A stretch of 64,000 nucleotides of DNA, from NCBI GenBank assembly GCA_002205965.3, contig NADL03000150.1, positions 1 through 64,000 of the forward strand. The letters are read 5' to 3'. Positions within the stretch are counted from its first letter, which is position 1, and each line of letters opens with the position of its first letter. The position numbers and the translations under genes are program-made. The notes under the pieces are model-generated. The model saw only the letters and a list, made by a program, of their open reading frames with translations. It did not search any database and had not been told where the DNA came from. This DNA comes from Kappaphycus alvarezii (Eukaryota; Rhodophyta; Florideophyceae; Gigartinales; Solieriaceae). Positions 21,221 to 33,229 of the stretch are shown one piece after another.

Positions 21221-22179
21221 CATGTGGTGCTATGATGTAAACTGACCGTTCTATTTTCTACTCAGACTGTACTGAAGCTTGGGAAATGTCCCATGTGTAT
21301 GACTGATGTTTCTTTATCATAGTAGCAGTTGCCACTGCAACTCTGTGGCCCATATGAATGATCTTTAGAGACTTCTTCATGACTTTTGCTGCACCTTTGT
21401 CGCGTTAGTTCTGTGCAGCCAGTCTATACTTCTCTATAATTCCATCCGGGTGTTCTTTAGAAGATCCACCCATCTGGATCCAAACATTTGGTCGTTCTCG
21501 GGAATTGTTGATCGTTTGGCGATCTTAAACATACCCCTGGAAAGAAGTCCTTGAAGTTCCAACTTTCTGCTCTAAAAAACCTTTCCATCTTCGCAGCGAG
21601 TGACAAGCACAGAGTCACCTTGTTCGATCACTAAACTGCTCCCTTGTAGCAAGGGCGATTTACATGAACTCTTCGATAAATCGTTCTGTGATCTATAATC
21701 ATAGTCATCAGGCTTATTTTCCAGCTTCAATTTTATCCAAGTCGGAGGCCACTTCATAGCTCCAGTTATCCATTGGAATTTGGCCCATTGTGCTTTTAAC
21801 AGCTGTAGAGCGAAATATGCGTCGACCATGCAGTAATTGAACAACTAATGTGCTTCCATCAATGTTGAAAAATGGAAAAGATCATTCCCATTTATTCGAG
21901 ACTTGGCTGCATACTGAGACTGGTGCGCCGGCTTGGAGTTATTGAAGTTCAGCTTCCTGTTTACCAGCCTTTGGGTCAACTAGGTGCCCCATTGCAAATG
22001 CCAGTTTTCGCTTTGTTTGCTCCTTTCGGACTGCGTTGGTCGCAGCATCAATAGCAATAGCCGTTTGTATCTGCGTTTCCGCCGTTGTACAGCGTAGTGG
22101 ACGAGGGAGCACACGATAGACCAACAGAGTAGGACAGAGTCCTTCGGGACCTACTGTATCATTTACAATCTTAACTGCA

Positions 22180-22470
22180 AGCTACAAGCAGTCACTATCA
22201 GACTCAGAATTAGGGAGCGAATACCTTATTTTCTCAAACGGCACCTTTAGGGGGTGATGGTAGCGTTCTACGTGTGAAATCGTATTAGGAGAATAAATCG
22301 ATGCTTTCAAAACTTGTATGCCATCGACATCTCCAGAGCCCTGGAATTTTTTTGCAGCAAGGTTCGATCCTTGATCGATCCGTAAATAGTCGGGTGGTCC
22401 CGAGTAAACAAGTGACCAGCAACGCAAAAGGCACTTCCAGGTCTCCCCGGCAGTCTCTTTCTTCATGAGA
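22180..22470 (-). mobile_element. Copia integrase core, fossil
   Basis: 'LVYSGPPDYLRIDQGSNLAA' and 'SIYSPNTISHVERYHHPLK' match the second catalytic Asp and the Glu region of copia integrases. Integrase lies upstream of RT on the minus strand, as expected. Confidence 0.75.
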
Positions 22471-23257
22471 ATAGCAGCATTGCAGTGACCTGCTTTATCA
22501 ACTGCATGAAGAGTACGCTTGCCGGCAATGTGGAGGATGTCAACTGTCAGGATGTGATAGAACCGTAAATCCTCTGTACAAGTCCATTTTTGAACCTTTT
22601 CCGTTTAGAAGGGATACGAATGCATGTATTACAATTGCGCGTGATTTCTTCTAAAGTTGATCCCATAGTGTGTGCTGCATTTATCTTATCTTGCTCTTTT
22701 CAGTAGTTTGTATAACTCTGTGACTGAAGGGTGGCCGAATACACGCTGTAGCTTCTTAAGTTCAGAATCGGTGTACAAAACATATGCCATGTGGTTCCTA
22801 GACCGCCTGTGTTTTAGGAAGTAGTATTCAAATACCAGTGGCGTTAGCTTATGTTTGTATAACGCGTTTTTGTTTTGGACACTTATTTCAAAACCGTTCT
22901 ATTTCATGCCCTTCATGCTGAGTACGTTGGGGCATCTATCGCGCAAGATTTTAAATTTGACGTCGAAAACAATCCCGAGGTCCTTAAACGGAATCACTAT
23001 CATGCGCTTCCTGTACCGTGTCCCATGCCGCCAATGCCTCTAAGGAGGCGATCGTCATTTTTGTCAATTTTCACGGGCATCATGAACTCGCGGCAATAAG
23101 CGCGCTACTGATCAATACACATAGCGGACTTTCGATTTGCGGCAGTGTCAAATATAATTCCATCAAACTTTGTTGTTTCACCAACAGAGAGGGCTGCATG
23201 CATAGAGTTGATTTCAGACTGAAGGTCTAGAGCGAAAGTAAGTCCGTGTGAGAAAGA

Positions 23258-24836
23258 TCAGTTTGTTAGGTAGATCTCATTATCTTTACTGATATTATCC
23301 TCATCATTCAGGAATTTCATTTCGGGCTTCCCATCGCCATCCTCTGAAATCACTTCATCATCTCTCTCCGGAACGGTAGTGTAAGCGTACTGAAAATCTT
23401 CAATGTCATCAGACGTGAACAGGGCAGATGGTTTGTCCTTCTTGATGCGTTTAATGGTGCTTATAGTTTCCTCTGCACTGTAATGATCTCTTGCTCGATG
23501 GTTCTTGCCACAGCACCAGCATCCTTTGTGTGACGCCAGCTTGTTACGGATGCCTCGCTTGTACTCACCCTTTCTAGCAGTGCGTCTCAGATTCTTGCAA
23601 GCTTCTCCCCCGTATCTCTGTCCCAAACCGTAATGGACTTGATCTACCTCCAAGCAATGGGTGCCAGCAGAATTGGGTTCAGATGACAGCAGGGTTTCGG
23701 TACGTTTCATGGCCTCTTGAGGTGCTGCTGGGATCTTCTCCACCAGAGATCTCCGCAACTGGGGCAAATCTGCAGCAAATAGCAGTTGATCTCTCAAAAA
23801 CCTAGGGTCACGGTATGCGCTATGTAGCTGATGCTATACTTTGGTCAGTTCGTTAGCGATATCGTGGGACACTTCCACCTCGCTTCTTTCCGAGGTACTC
23901 CGAAAAGCCTTCGATAAGGAAGGATTTTGCCATGACAGCAATAGTCGATAGTGCTATTCTTCGCTAGTGTACCGAGCTCTGAATTCATCAATCAACTGTT
24001 CATGCTCAATATTACGATTTGAATACTTTCTTGTGTAATGTGAGAATGAGGATCCACTCAACATCAACGGAAATCCCCTTGCCATTTCGTCACCATTCAG
24101 CTCGCAAAGCGCACAAAGAGTTTCGTACTCCTTAATTACTCCATTAAGGTCCTCTGCGAATGTTCCAAAAAACTTGTGGCGGCTTATATATGCCTTCATC
24201 AAGGATTAAATTCCACGGCTTCGACTAGGATTGTAACTTGAGTCATTTGTGTTTCGCACTGAAAAACTAAGTCTTTGGTTTTTGGCATCGGTATCTGCAT
24301 GGTCAACGGTAGCGTAATTATTACTGCGCTCGGATTGCCCGTTGCCATGGCTCTCAGGAAGATCTTTTGTACTCGATTCATATTTGTTACCATCGGCACT
24401 GTGGTTGTCAATAATTGCGTCAATTGCATCACTAGGTTTAATTCAATAGCCTTAATAAAGTCTCGCAGTGACTTCCATTTGGGATAACCTTGCTTTTGTG
24501 TCACAAAAGCGCCCTTGTCGACCAAAAACGTACCCATTTCAGCTGTTAAGATGTGTTCATAGCCCAAATCTTTATCAACTTGAAAGTGCAGGTGAACTCG
24601 AATCAAAGATCTCTACTACGAGCATTTGATTCTTTCAAACAATTCAGAATCTCTTCAGAATATTCCTCCACGCACCTCTTGTATGTCTTGATTTCATCTT
24701 GGGTTGCATTAGGCCGCGATGGCTTCGGGTCTCCCAAATTGTCATCATCACCTTGGAATCTTGCGCCGCCATTTGTTTCCCTTTTTTCCTCTTCGTGTTG
24801 TGCTGCAGCAGCAGCGCCTGGTGTTTGAAACTCCAC
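23258..24836 (-). mobile_element. Copia gag region, fossil
   Basis: A start ATG lies ~70 bp inside the 5' LTR (24836). Capsid-like stretches include 'DLNGVIKEYETLCALCELNG' and 'SHYTRKYSNRNIEHEQLIDE'. A zinc knuckle 'CWCCGKNHRARDHYSAEE' (CX2CX4HX4H) sits near 23500. The stretch after the knuckle is acidic. Broken into several pieces. Confidence 0.7.
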
Positions 24837-24907
24837 CTAATCGTCAATTCGAGCCATTTCGAGTAGTTATATTGACTCTCGACTGTGCAGCTGCGGACAG
24901 GTATAAC

Positions 24908-25357
24908 TGTCGAAAATGGTCAATCGGATTGAGCAATAAGCAGTACACGCGGAAGCGAGCGGCCCTCCGGTGTGTGGAAAGCCACGTGTGGGCTGTTTCT
25001 CGTCACGAGCGTACGTCTGATGAAGCTGAATGCGCCAAAAGCGCTGCAAGGGTCTAGCACGGGTCAAATTAGAGCTTTAGCGGGATAGCCTTACCGTCTC
25101 CGGTCTTCGGCAATGCCCGGACCAGCCTTTGCAAGCTAGGATTAGTACTTTTTGGGGATGAAAAGTTTGGTTTTGTGTTTCTTTTACTTCTTGTGTTCTT
25201 CTTCCACCGCCCATCATCTCAACTAATCTGGGCGGTTTCCTTACAAATACCACCTCAGTGTACCGTACGACGGCGTCCATAAATTACTGAGCTGATTTGT
25301 CATCCATTCATGCATGCACAAACTGAAAGGGAATTGAATTCATGATCAAATTCTACA
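24908..25357 (-). repeat. Copia 5' LTR
   Basis: 450 bp; on the minus strand starts TGTAGAATTTGATCATG and ends TTTTCGACA. It aligns with 19612-20055 throughout. Confidence 0.85.
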
Positions 25358-25930
25358 GTACCAGAGTATATTTGTGGGGACAAGAAGAGGTGGATAAGAA
25401 GGGATGTTCAGCAGGCTACAAGTAAGCTTACAAAGTAAAGGCTTTATCATTTATGGTCAGTGGCTAACGTAGAAGAAACGCTTCTTGCGGCTGAAGTTGA
25501 CTTTTAACATCTGAACTATTTGTTTATGTCTGTGAAGTTGTCTTCCAATTTGCTAAGTACGTCCTAGAGAAAGCGACTTACTCAGTATCTATAGACTTTT
25601 CAATTTTTGACTACCCCCAAATTGTCAAAAAACATATTTTTCACCTTCAAAGCTTCTGAGTGAAACCTATGGACAAAAGTGACCGGAGCGAAGATATTTT
25701 TCTAGGTGCATATATCAGTGCCATACCGTACAATTCGCCCCAAACTACCAGGCAGAATAGAAATGATGTGACCAATACATAAAATTTTCAGAATCGCACT
25801 TAGTATCTCTCAGAACTATTGCATTAACTGACAGTAGTTATTTCCAGCGTTTCATAAATTAAATTTACCAAACCATGAATTTGTCACTCTCAACCAAATT
25901 GAAAATATCTTGCAAATTCAGCTACGTTAC

Positions 25931-27730
25931 TCAAATTCGGTCTCCCATTCGGACAAATTATTCTATCTGTACCTATTTGATACAATTCACTGTCCTGAAC
26001 GAGGCAAGCAGAAGACTAAAATGCGTTAGTAGTCTAGCACCGACTCATCACAGGCCGGTGAATTCGATGACTACTTTCAGCCAAATTTAGAATTATCTTG
26101 CAAATTCAGGTATGATACTCATATTTGGCCCTCTGTTTTAGTGTATTTCTGTGAACACATGCTTGAAACACATCACTGTCATCAGCAAGACCAGTAGAAA
26201 TTCATCGCAACAGAAACGGCCAGGAACGTTTTAGAGATTGTCTTTGTCATAATATTGTAGATGAATCTAAAGAGGAAGAGAAGGAGGCTGACTGGGGAAG
26301 CAAAGAGAAAAATGGGCAAAAGACTGAGTTTATCTTATCCAAAGTTGTAAATCGTCCTACTATAGCCGTTTAGAGGCTTCGGCTTCCCCTCAGATTCCGA
26401 CTGTAAGGTAAGCTGAGGGCGGTGATTATTTTTTTTGATTAATGATTCCTCTTCATGCAACGGATCAGAATTTTCAGGTGATAAAGGGTACGATTGATAT
26501 AGAAATGCTCTAAGAGCCCATACTATATAAGATCTTGGGTTTTTCAAGGAAAATTTGAGGTACTTTATTTGAGATATGTATTTAAAGGAAGTTTTGGTTT
26601 TCATTTTCACTATATTGGTTTGGAGGATTGCATATAAATATCTACCTTGAAATTAAACTGTACAATTGGTATTAAATCAAGCCCAAGTCTAGTCTAGAGT
26701 GGTAAACAGGGTTTTTATTGATGAGGGTGTGGTTGGAAAATTTGTTTGTTAGCTGCGTATACAGTCGCAAGGTTGAGTTACTACCAGGCCGTGTAACAAG
26801 TAGGGACCCACAATCGTTTGGCTACATTTCCTTTTATTTACTGCAGGCTAAATTTAATCTCCGCGGTCGTCATAAACCCTCTCTCGGGCCTTAATGTCTA
26901 CCCATGGACGTGTTCGGGGTTGTATGAAATTGAGCGGCTTCCATGTCACATGTAATTGTTCCCTGATTTTATCGTTCTGGTACTGTTATTGTACTCCAGT
27001 ACGTCAAAATCAACTTTCCAAATGCCCAGGCACCTAACTTTTAAATTTCCTTATATACCAGCCAATTGATAAACTACACACGTACCATCGTAGGTAGTCA
27101 TGGGTGAAACCCCGTCCATCATGTCCTTGGAAAAACTGGAAAAAATAATGTCCTTGTTGCAACTTATAATTTCGCAAGATTTAATAAAAGTAGATTTCCT
27201 TTCCACGTGACACCATCAAAATCTGAAAAACGTCTGCAACCGAAAGATGTCGAAGGTTCTTTTGCAGACAACGAATCAACCATTTCGATAAAACAAGAGG
27301 AAACAGAGAATGATGCGGTTCAAGATCGACCTCAACCATCAAAAGAACAAAAAATTTTGAACATCGCTAGCGACACGTGAAAATCAAACTAGAGAAACGG
27401 GAAGAAAGCGGTTCTATGGGTTTTTTTACAAGTCTATCCGTATCTCTCAGTATGCGTTCCTTTTTTGCCCTCCAAACATAAACGCAGCGACAGCTGCAAA
27501 CAAAAGAGAAAGAAACGGAACGCTAACGTTCAGAAAAATGCAAGGAAAAACTCTTTTCGCCGCCACGTAAAGAATCATCTTCCAGTATCGGGGAAGGAGC
27601 TCGAAGCAGCAAACTACGAAACTAAAAGGCGTGCAAGGAAGAAACAGAAAAAAATCCAAGCAATGCTCATGATAAATGAAACGTACAGCCCATCATTTAT
27701 TTCAACTAAATAAATCAGCAGAAATGTCGT
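25931..27730. other. Unassigned stretch
   Basis: Apart from a second partial LTR end (about 26065-26140, 'AGAATTATCTTGCAAATTCA') nothing is recognised. 27465-27713 encodes a Lys/Arg-rich stretch that may belong to the N-terminal part of the hAT remnant that follows. Confidence 0.4.
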
Positions 27731-27732
27731 GC

Positions 27733-29450
27733 TTATGGCAACCCAAGCTGCTTTACCATTTTCGTTTGTTGAGCATCCAGACTTCCTTCGATTTGTCCAC
27801 AGAATACTTTCCAGAGTGTCTATTTCAAACAGGAAACTCTTCAATCATCGTGTAAAAAATGAGTTGAAGGTAATGTGGAAATGTTGAGGCATTCTTCCCT
27901 GGAATCAGTGTATATATCATTTGACCTTTGTATGAGCGGAGGCTGTAAATGTATTTTTGACCTAATTGCGAATGGAGATAATAAGAGCTATGAGCAAGTG
28001 CAAATTTATCTAGTTCCTATTGATTATGAAAATAGGAGTGGTCAGGAGTTTAGTATTATGCTTTTCGATCAATTGGAGAAATACCAACTTGCAAACAAAT
28101 TCATTGCTTGTGTGAAAGATCATGCTGCCAATATCGAAAGTTTTACTGGCGCTTTACGTGATATATCTTCGTCCTAAGCTGCAGATACCAATGGATGCTT
28201 AGTGTTACCTGCTTTGCGCATGTCGTTTTAAGTAAACGCAACGCAGCAATGTACAGTGGAGAACACAATGTTTTTCCTTATAATCAATCACTGCAATTTG
28301 AAAGTCACTTCAAAGGTGTATTACCTGGACGAAAAGTCGGCAAAGGGAAGAAAAGCGCAGTGTGAGGCCCGGAAGAAAGAAGGGAAGCCAGAACGACTGA
28401 CTCATTCACCTGTCAAGATGAGACATATGAGCTTAATTGCAATGATGACGATGATGATGAAATACAAAGATGTTAAGGCAAAGTGTTTTGGTTCTCACCA
28501 AAATATCGATCTAAGGAAAACTGTTCCGATAGAAAAAACTTGATTTATAGTTAAATGCGTGGTTCATCTGCTATCAATTCCCGTTTTTATTGATTTGAAA
28601 AGCCAGAAAACGTTTTGTTCAGTTAGTGATACGATCAAGTAATTTGCTTCTGTGTACGAAGAACTCAAAAAAACTGCCAAGCAGTCCTTCCTCTTCCAAT
28701 TGATGACATTGATGCACAAATTGCAATGTTGAAGTCGAAGAAGTCCTCTGCAGTTTGCGAAAATTCCATGAGCTACTGATCCCTATCTCTAATGTTTAAT
28801 ATTTACATGGCATATATACTCACCACTATATATCTGTTGTGTTTGATCCTGCCATGAAAAAATGTAGTCCAATTTGATGATATTGCACAAGTTTGACACG
28901 TGCAATCGTGGGAAAATGTCAAAGGAACATGACGAAGAGGTAATAACTACACTTTTGTTGAGCCCGAGAAGAAATCAACGAGATAAAGCGAAGTTTCAGC
29001 TTTCTTTTCGCGAGAGCCAAATGAGGTTGCAGAAGATGACACTGTTGAGGATTCTTTTGTAGATATCGAGTCAAAAGCTGAGTTAAGACACATGCTTGAC
29101 CTAGTGAGAGACAAACTGATAATGCTTAGAATAAAAAGTTGGTCAGAATAAGACAAAAAACCTAAGTGGTTTCGAGTTAGGGATTCTTTTTTCTTACAAT
29201 TGCGATACTTTGTGGCGTTTTGGGGTATTTATGGTACTGAGCTTGAAAAAGAGCAAGTTTTTGGTATGGCTAGCTGGGAGATTTTGCAGTCCTCTCTTCA
29301 AATATTATTTCAACGGCATCAAATAACAGCGTGATTACTATCGCAATAAACTATCCTGCTTTTATCGATAGAAAGGAAAGAATTAGATCCGTCCAAGATT
29401 TTAGCGACTTTTTGCTGGGTAGTGAAGAGGATTAATTAGTCTGTTATTTG
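27733..29450 (+). pseudogene. hAT-type transposase remnant
   Basis: Stretches in hAT order: 'ALPFSFVEHPDFLRFV' (27750-27800), 'YISFDLCMSGGCKCIFDL' with 'FIACVKDHAANIESF' (27910-28150, the catalytic-region signature), then 'DEKSAKGRKAQCEARKKEGK' and 'HSPVKMRHMSL' (28330-28450). Near 29170-29300 'FGIYGTELEKEQVF'-like fragments resemble the C-terminal dimerisation region. The reading frame is interrupted several times (for example after 27870 and 28176). Terminal inverted repeats were not found. It is a decayed DNA transposon. Confidence 0.7.
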
Positions 29451-29731
29451 AAAGAAGAATAAAGAAACATTTGGGTAGGCCACCAGAGAAATTCCTATTG
29501 TATAGTTCCCGGTATTGATGATTGGCAATTGAATTCAATGGATGAAACATAGAAAATAGTCGTCGCCTAGCGAAATTTTTCCTATGCAAGCTATTCCCAG
29601 TGCTAGGGTGGAAAAGATAAAGCTCCAAGTATAACCTAGACATGTTATCAGCCTAGAGAGAGACTAAAAACAACAACCCCTTGTGTTCTGTGATCCACAC
29701 CTTCTAAGTGTGGTTTTAGCGTGCACATGTC

Positions 29732-29815
29732 GGAATCGAACCGCAGGTTGAATGATATGAAATATCAATAGTTGCAACTAGACCGCAAGGCCTTTCCGTC
29801 TGGTCCAAATACACT
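29732..29815 (-). other. tRNA-like sequence with B box
   Basis: The minus strand contains a perfect Pol III B box GGTTCGATTCC (29742-29732), ~60 nt after a poor A-box-like 'TTGCGGTCTAGTTGC'. Stems do not pair well, so it is a tRNA relic or SINE head rather than a working tRNA. Confidence 0.25.
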
Positions 29816-29829
29816 TTTCGTCTTTAATC

Positions 29830-30084
29830 ATACTTGAAATATAACAGGTATATGTGGTAAAAATTCAAGTTCACTTTCCCAGTTAGAATTGAATTATTAT
29901 ACGGCCCTGGTACATGTTAATTTTGATTTGTCCATGACCAATTTGTGGTAATTGTTCCGAATGAAATATGTGTACTTATCTTTTAAATGTTTTCTGTATA
30001 CACCAGTGTCCGTTCCTAAATCCATACTGTTCTTTTTCTATGTTTCTTTTACTTGGTACAAGTCTTTTTTCCAACCCGTCACAA
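29830..30084. other. Unassigned AT-rich stretch
   Basis: No gene or repeat recognised. Confidence 0.4.
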
Positions 30085-30290
30085 CTCTGGTAATAACTAC
30101 ACTCTAGCGCCATGACGTCTTTCTATAGAAGCCTTCAGGTTTTGTTTGAAATTTGGCAGCTTCCAAATTGGAGGATTTGAGCTTCCAGTCAATAGATAGC
30201 AAGTGCAGGGTGCTCGGTACCACAGGAGTATGGACCTGTTTCTTTTGGACGACCATTCTTGACGAATACAGTTATAAAGAAACATCTCAC
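30085..30290 (-). mobile_element. Diverged DNA-element ORF fragment
   Basis: Aligns with 52405-52620 (shared 'GGTACCACAGG' / 'AGTACCACAGG' and surrounding positions). On the minus strand it encodes 'GTEHPALAIYWKLKSSNLEAA', similar to 'GTENPRHSPSGGKLQSSTLV' at 52 kb. It is part of the inverted-repeat family's ORF, old and decayed. Confidence 0.5.
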
Positions 30291-31270
30291 TTTTTGTAGG
30301 CTATTGCTGTTTCGTATAACAAGCTTCAGAGGAGGAAGTTGCCGGCACTGTGAATATGGTTATCGACTAAATAGTGAAAGCGAGATCGCAGCGATTGCGG
30401 CTTATCGACCTCCTCGGGAAACCTGCTAGATAGGTGGAAGTGGCCGCCCGACACCCAACGACATGTCGCACGGGGCGGAGCGGGCGCCGAAAGCGGCGAA
30501 CTATTGACCAGGCTCTGTGACCTGATGACGAATGGACGTAAAGCTGCATCTCAGGATAAGCGAGGTTGGTTTAGTTGGAGTGGTACAAAGGAGGCGAGTC
30601 AAATGAGTCTGCATTTCAGACCATGTATGAGGATATAAAGGCCCGGAAGAATAACGGAGCATTTCTACAATCAAAAAAGGTATCAATGTACATCATTTAA
30701 ATCTGTCTTTTACCACATACCACTCCCACCTACTTTGTTCCAACAACGAAATCCTAAGGCGCATTTTCACCTAGGATTTCAAATTCACTGTACGATTCCA
30801 TATTCAGTTTATCTCGGAGTATTTCGGCTTTCCTTTTCAAAAAAAAGAAATATTTTGACTCTTGACCAGCTTTAACCTTCAAATTAGGATCCAGAATTTT
30901 GTTTGTCAAATTCAGACCCGAAATTTTATCAAGCAGACTCATTATTATCGTCCTGGTGCTGTGCAAACTCGACGCTGGGACATCGTCTTTCAATTTTTTG
31001 CTAAATCCATGAAAATTGCCAAAAGACATGCCCCTTTTTAAAGTGCTATAGAACCGTCGCGAAACCATCATTCCTACCATCAAAAACCATATCAGCTCAC
31101 TTGCTTATCTCTTTACCAAAATTTTGACGTCACCTTGCCTCTCTGCCCTCATTCCCAAAATTAACTGTACGTGCCCTATAACTGGCCTGCCACTAGCCGC
31201 CTGTGGACCAATCGATGCTAATAACTACCTCCGGCAGCAGACGAAGAAGAAGATTATCAATTTCAGCCCC

Positions 31271-31785
31271 TGTGTGGTGGTAAGCGCACACGAGCAGATA
31301 TGGTTAGAACTGTGGTTGAAACTTTGGTTAAGGCTGGCTGGGTTAAGCCGGCCGCTCCAAACAAGGGTTTATATAGAACTGTAGATAGCTACTTACTACA
31401 GGAAAATAGAGTCTAACAGTCGCGAACTCAAAGGATTCCCGTAAAACAGCCCTAACGGTATCGTAAGTAGCGTTTCAGAATTGTAGTCGGCACGAGTGAC
31501 ATACTCTGACAAGATGTAAGAAGTACATTGGTCCAGGTGGCATGGAATAGCAAGGCGACTTTTGATTGGTAAAGCAATGATATAGTATCCCAGTGCTCAA
31601 CGCGCCTGTAACTATTCCAAGTGTACCAATGGTATCAAACGCTGTTTTCACAACTGCAAGGAAAGTGTAATGACAGCAAAGTGCCTAGTAGCTCTGGTTG
31701 TCAGGCTAACAGTGGTTTGAATCTACAGTACAGTAAATGCAGTGAAATGTGTAAATCTGTAAGCTCTGTGGAGTGAAATACAACA
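31271..31785 (-). repeat. Gypsy 3' LTR
   Basis: Plus-strand start TGTGTGGTGG, end ATACAACA. It aligns with 38060-38576 at roughly 97% identity by eye, with the largest differences in the first 16 bases. Confidence 0.88.
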
Positions 31786-31979
31786 TCACTCAGCCCTACA
31801 GAGAAAAATCGCCCTGATTCTCGAGGTTCTGCTTGTACTTATTCAAACGTTCTTGGAATTTTCAGGTATGATTTGGGAAGCCACGCTTTCTCGTGATCTC
31901 TATACCCCTTTATTTGACAAGGGATTTATTTTTTCCACGTTCTTTTTATCAGCGAGTACAGATTCAGCTTCGTATTTCT

Positions 31980-32980
31980 CATGTCCATCTTAAAATTGGA
32001 CAGGTGGCGGAGGTGGAACTTTTCGGTTGAATTCATCTTCAAAGAACGGTCTCAAGAGGGTTGTGTGGAACTCACTATGTATTCCTCGTCAATCATCGGT
32101 TGAGATAACTGTAGACGGTACGTCACACCGTTAATCTCTTCTTTGTTTTCAAAGGGAGCACAATTCGCTGGTTCAGTTTTCGTGATCCAGCCGCATCTTC
32201 AAGTGATAAGTTCTTTGTTGATAGCCAAACCTTACACCAGTCTTGAATGAAGACGGCCTTCGTTTCTTTTTAAATATCTTTGCGGTGGACTCATTGGATT
32301 TTCGGATCTGATTCTGGGCTTTCCTTAATGCTTCCTGCATATCTTTTAGGAAACCTGCCGCCGCTGGATTATCTGACGCTAAAACCTCCGAGGGTACTGT
32401 TCGTGGTTAGATTCCATAATTGGGAAAAGGGTGAGAAAGTTGTAGTTACATTCACAGAGAAGTTGTAAGCAACTTCCGAGCCTACGGGGTAATTATCCCA
32501 ATCTGATTTGTCGAAGCGAAAGAAAAAACGGATCATTTCCTCTATTTTCCTGTTCATTATCTCGATTTTCCATCAGTTTGTGGGTGGTATGTAGAGAGGG
32601 GATATCTTTGTTCCTAGTAGAGCAAAATTTTGTCCAAAACTTGCTCATGAAGATGGGATCTCGGTCACATATGATATTCTCGGTAATCCATGATTTCGAT
32701 ACGTGATTCTTGAACAGCAGAGCTGTTTCAGGAGCATCTGTGTTTGGTTTCGGTGGCATTATTCTATCATTTAGAAAGTGTCAACGACTGTTAACACGCC
32801 GTTGTTTCCACGTCTCGACTTTGGAGAGGTGTGATGAAATCCATGGTTATGTGGGTCCATTTGTTTTCGGTGATTCTAGTGGTTATAAAAGACCTGCGGG
32901 TCTGATTAGGTTGCTTTGGTTCTGTGGCATTGGCAGGAACGTACGTATTTGGATTACATCCGATCTTAAATTTTTCCAAT
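31980..32980 (-). mobile_element. Gypsy integrase, fossil
   Basis: Fragments 'WTHITMDFITPL' (first catalytic Asp region, about 32845-32810) and 'ITENIICDRDPIFMSKFW' (second Asp, about 32690-32630), plus a C-terminal stretch near 32000-32200. Broken. Confidence 0.75.
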
Positions 32981-33229
32981 AAAATTTTGTTGATATTCTG
33001 TTGATAGTTTTGCTTATTCCTAGGTGTCCCGTGTTAGGCGTGCAATGATATCATGCAGGAGCTTGACTCTGAAAATTTCCTTCTGGTACAAGATCTTCTT
33101 CTTAAGTAAAACATCCCTCGACGCTCAAAGGGGCTTTAGGATCTTGATAATGGGTCTGAGGTTCTCATCCCTACCATAATTTTCCGCCAACCCCACTAAT
33201 CAGTGTCGTGAATGATATGGTCAAATTTA

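Larger units (their letters stand above)
19612..25357 (-). mobile_element. Ty1/copia retroelement inserted in an LTR
   Basis: A 5.7-kb element on the minus strand with LTRs of ~450 bp at both ends and GTACG/GTACC flanks, a 5-bp target duplication with one change. Order on the minus strand: gag (24836-23258), integrase (about 22470-22180), RT (about 21220-20790), RNase H (20628-20080). This integrase-before-RT order is diagnostic for copia. It is broken in many places (well over five) and not young. Confidence 0.88.
19505..25930 (-). repeat. Old family G type C LTR, split by copia
   Basis: 19505-19611 and 25358 to about 25930 are the two halves of one diverged, reverse type C LTR. The first half matches the LTR end ('CTCAGAACCAAGTTTCC', 'GCAAGCGGCAAAGTGGTAC'). 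The second continues with 'CAGGCTACAAGTAAGC' and the reversed TATA/stem-loop and upstream parts. A partial second copy of its far end lies at about 26065-26140. It is the oldest family G LTR here by divergence. Confidence 0.7.
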
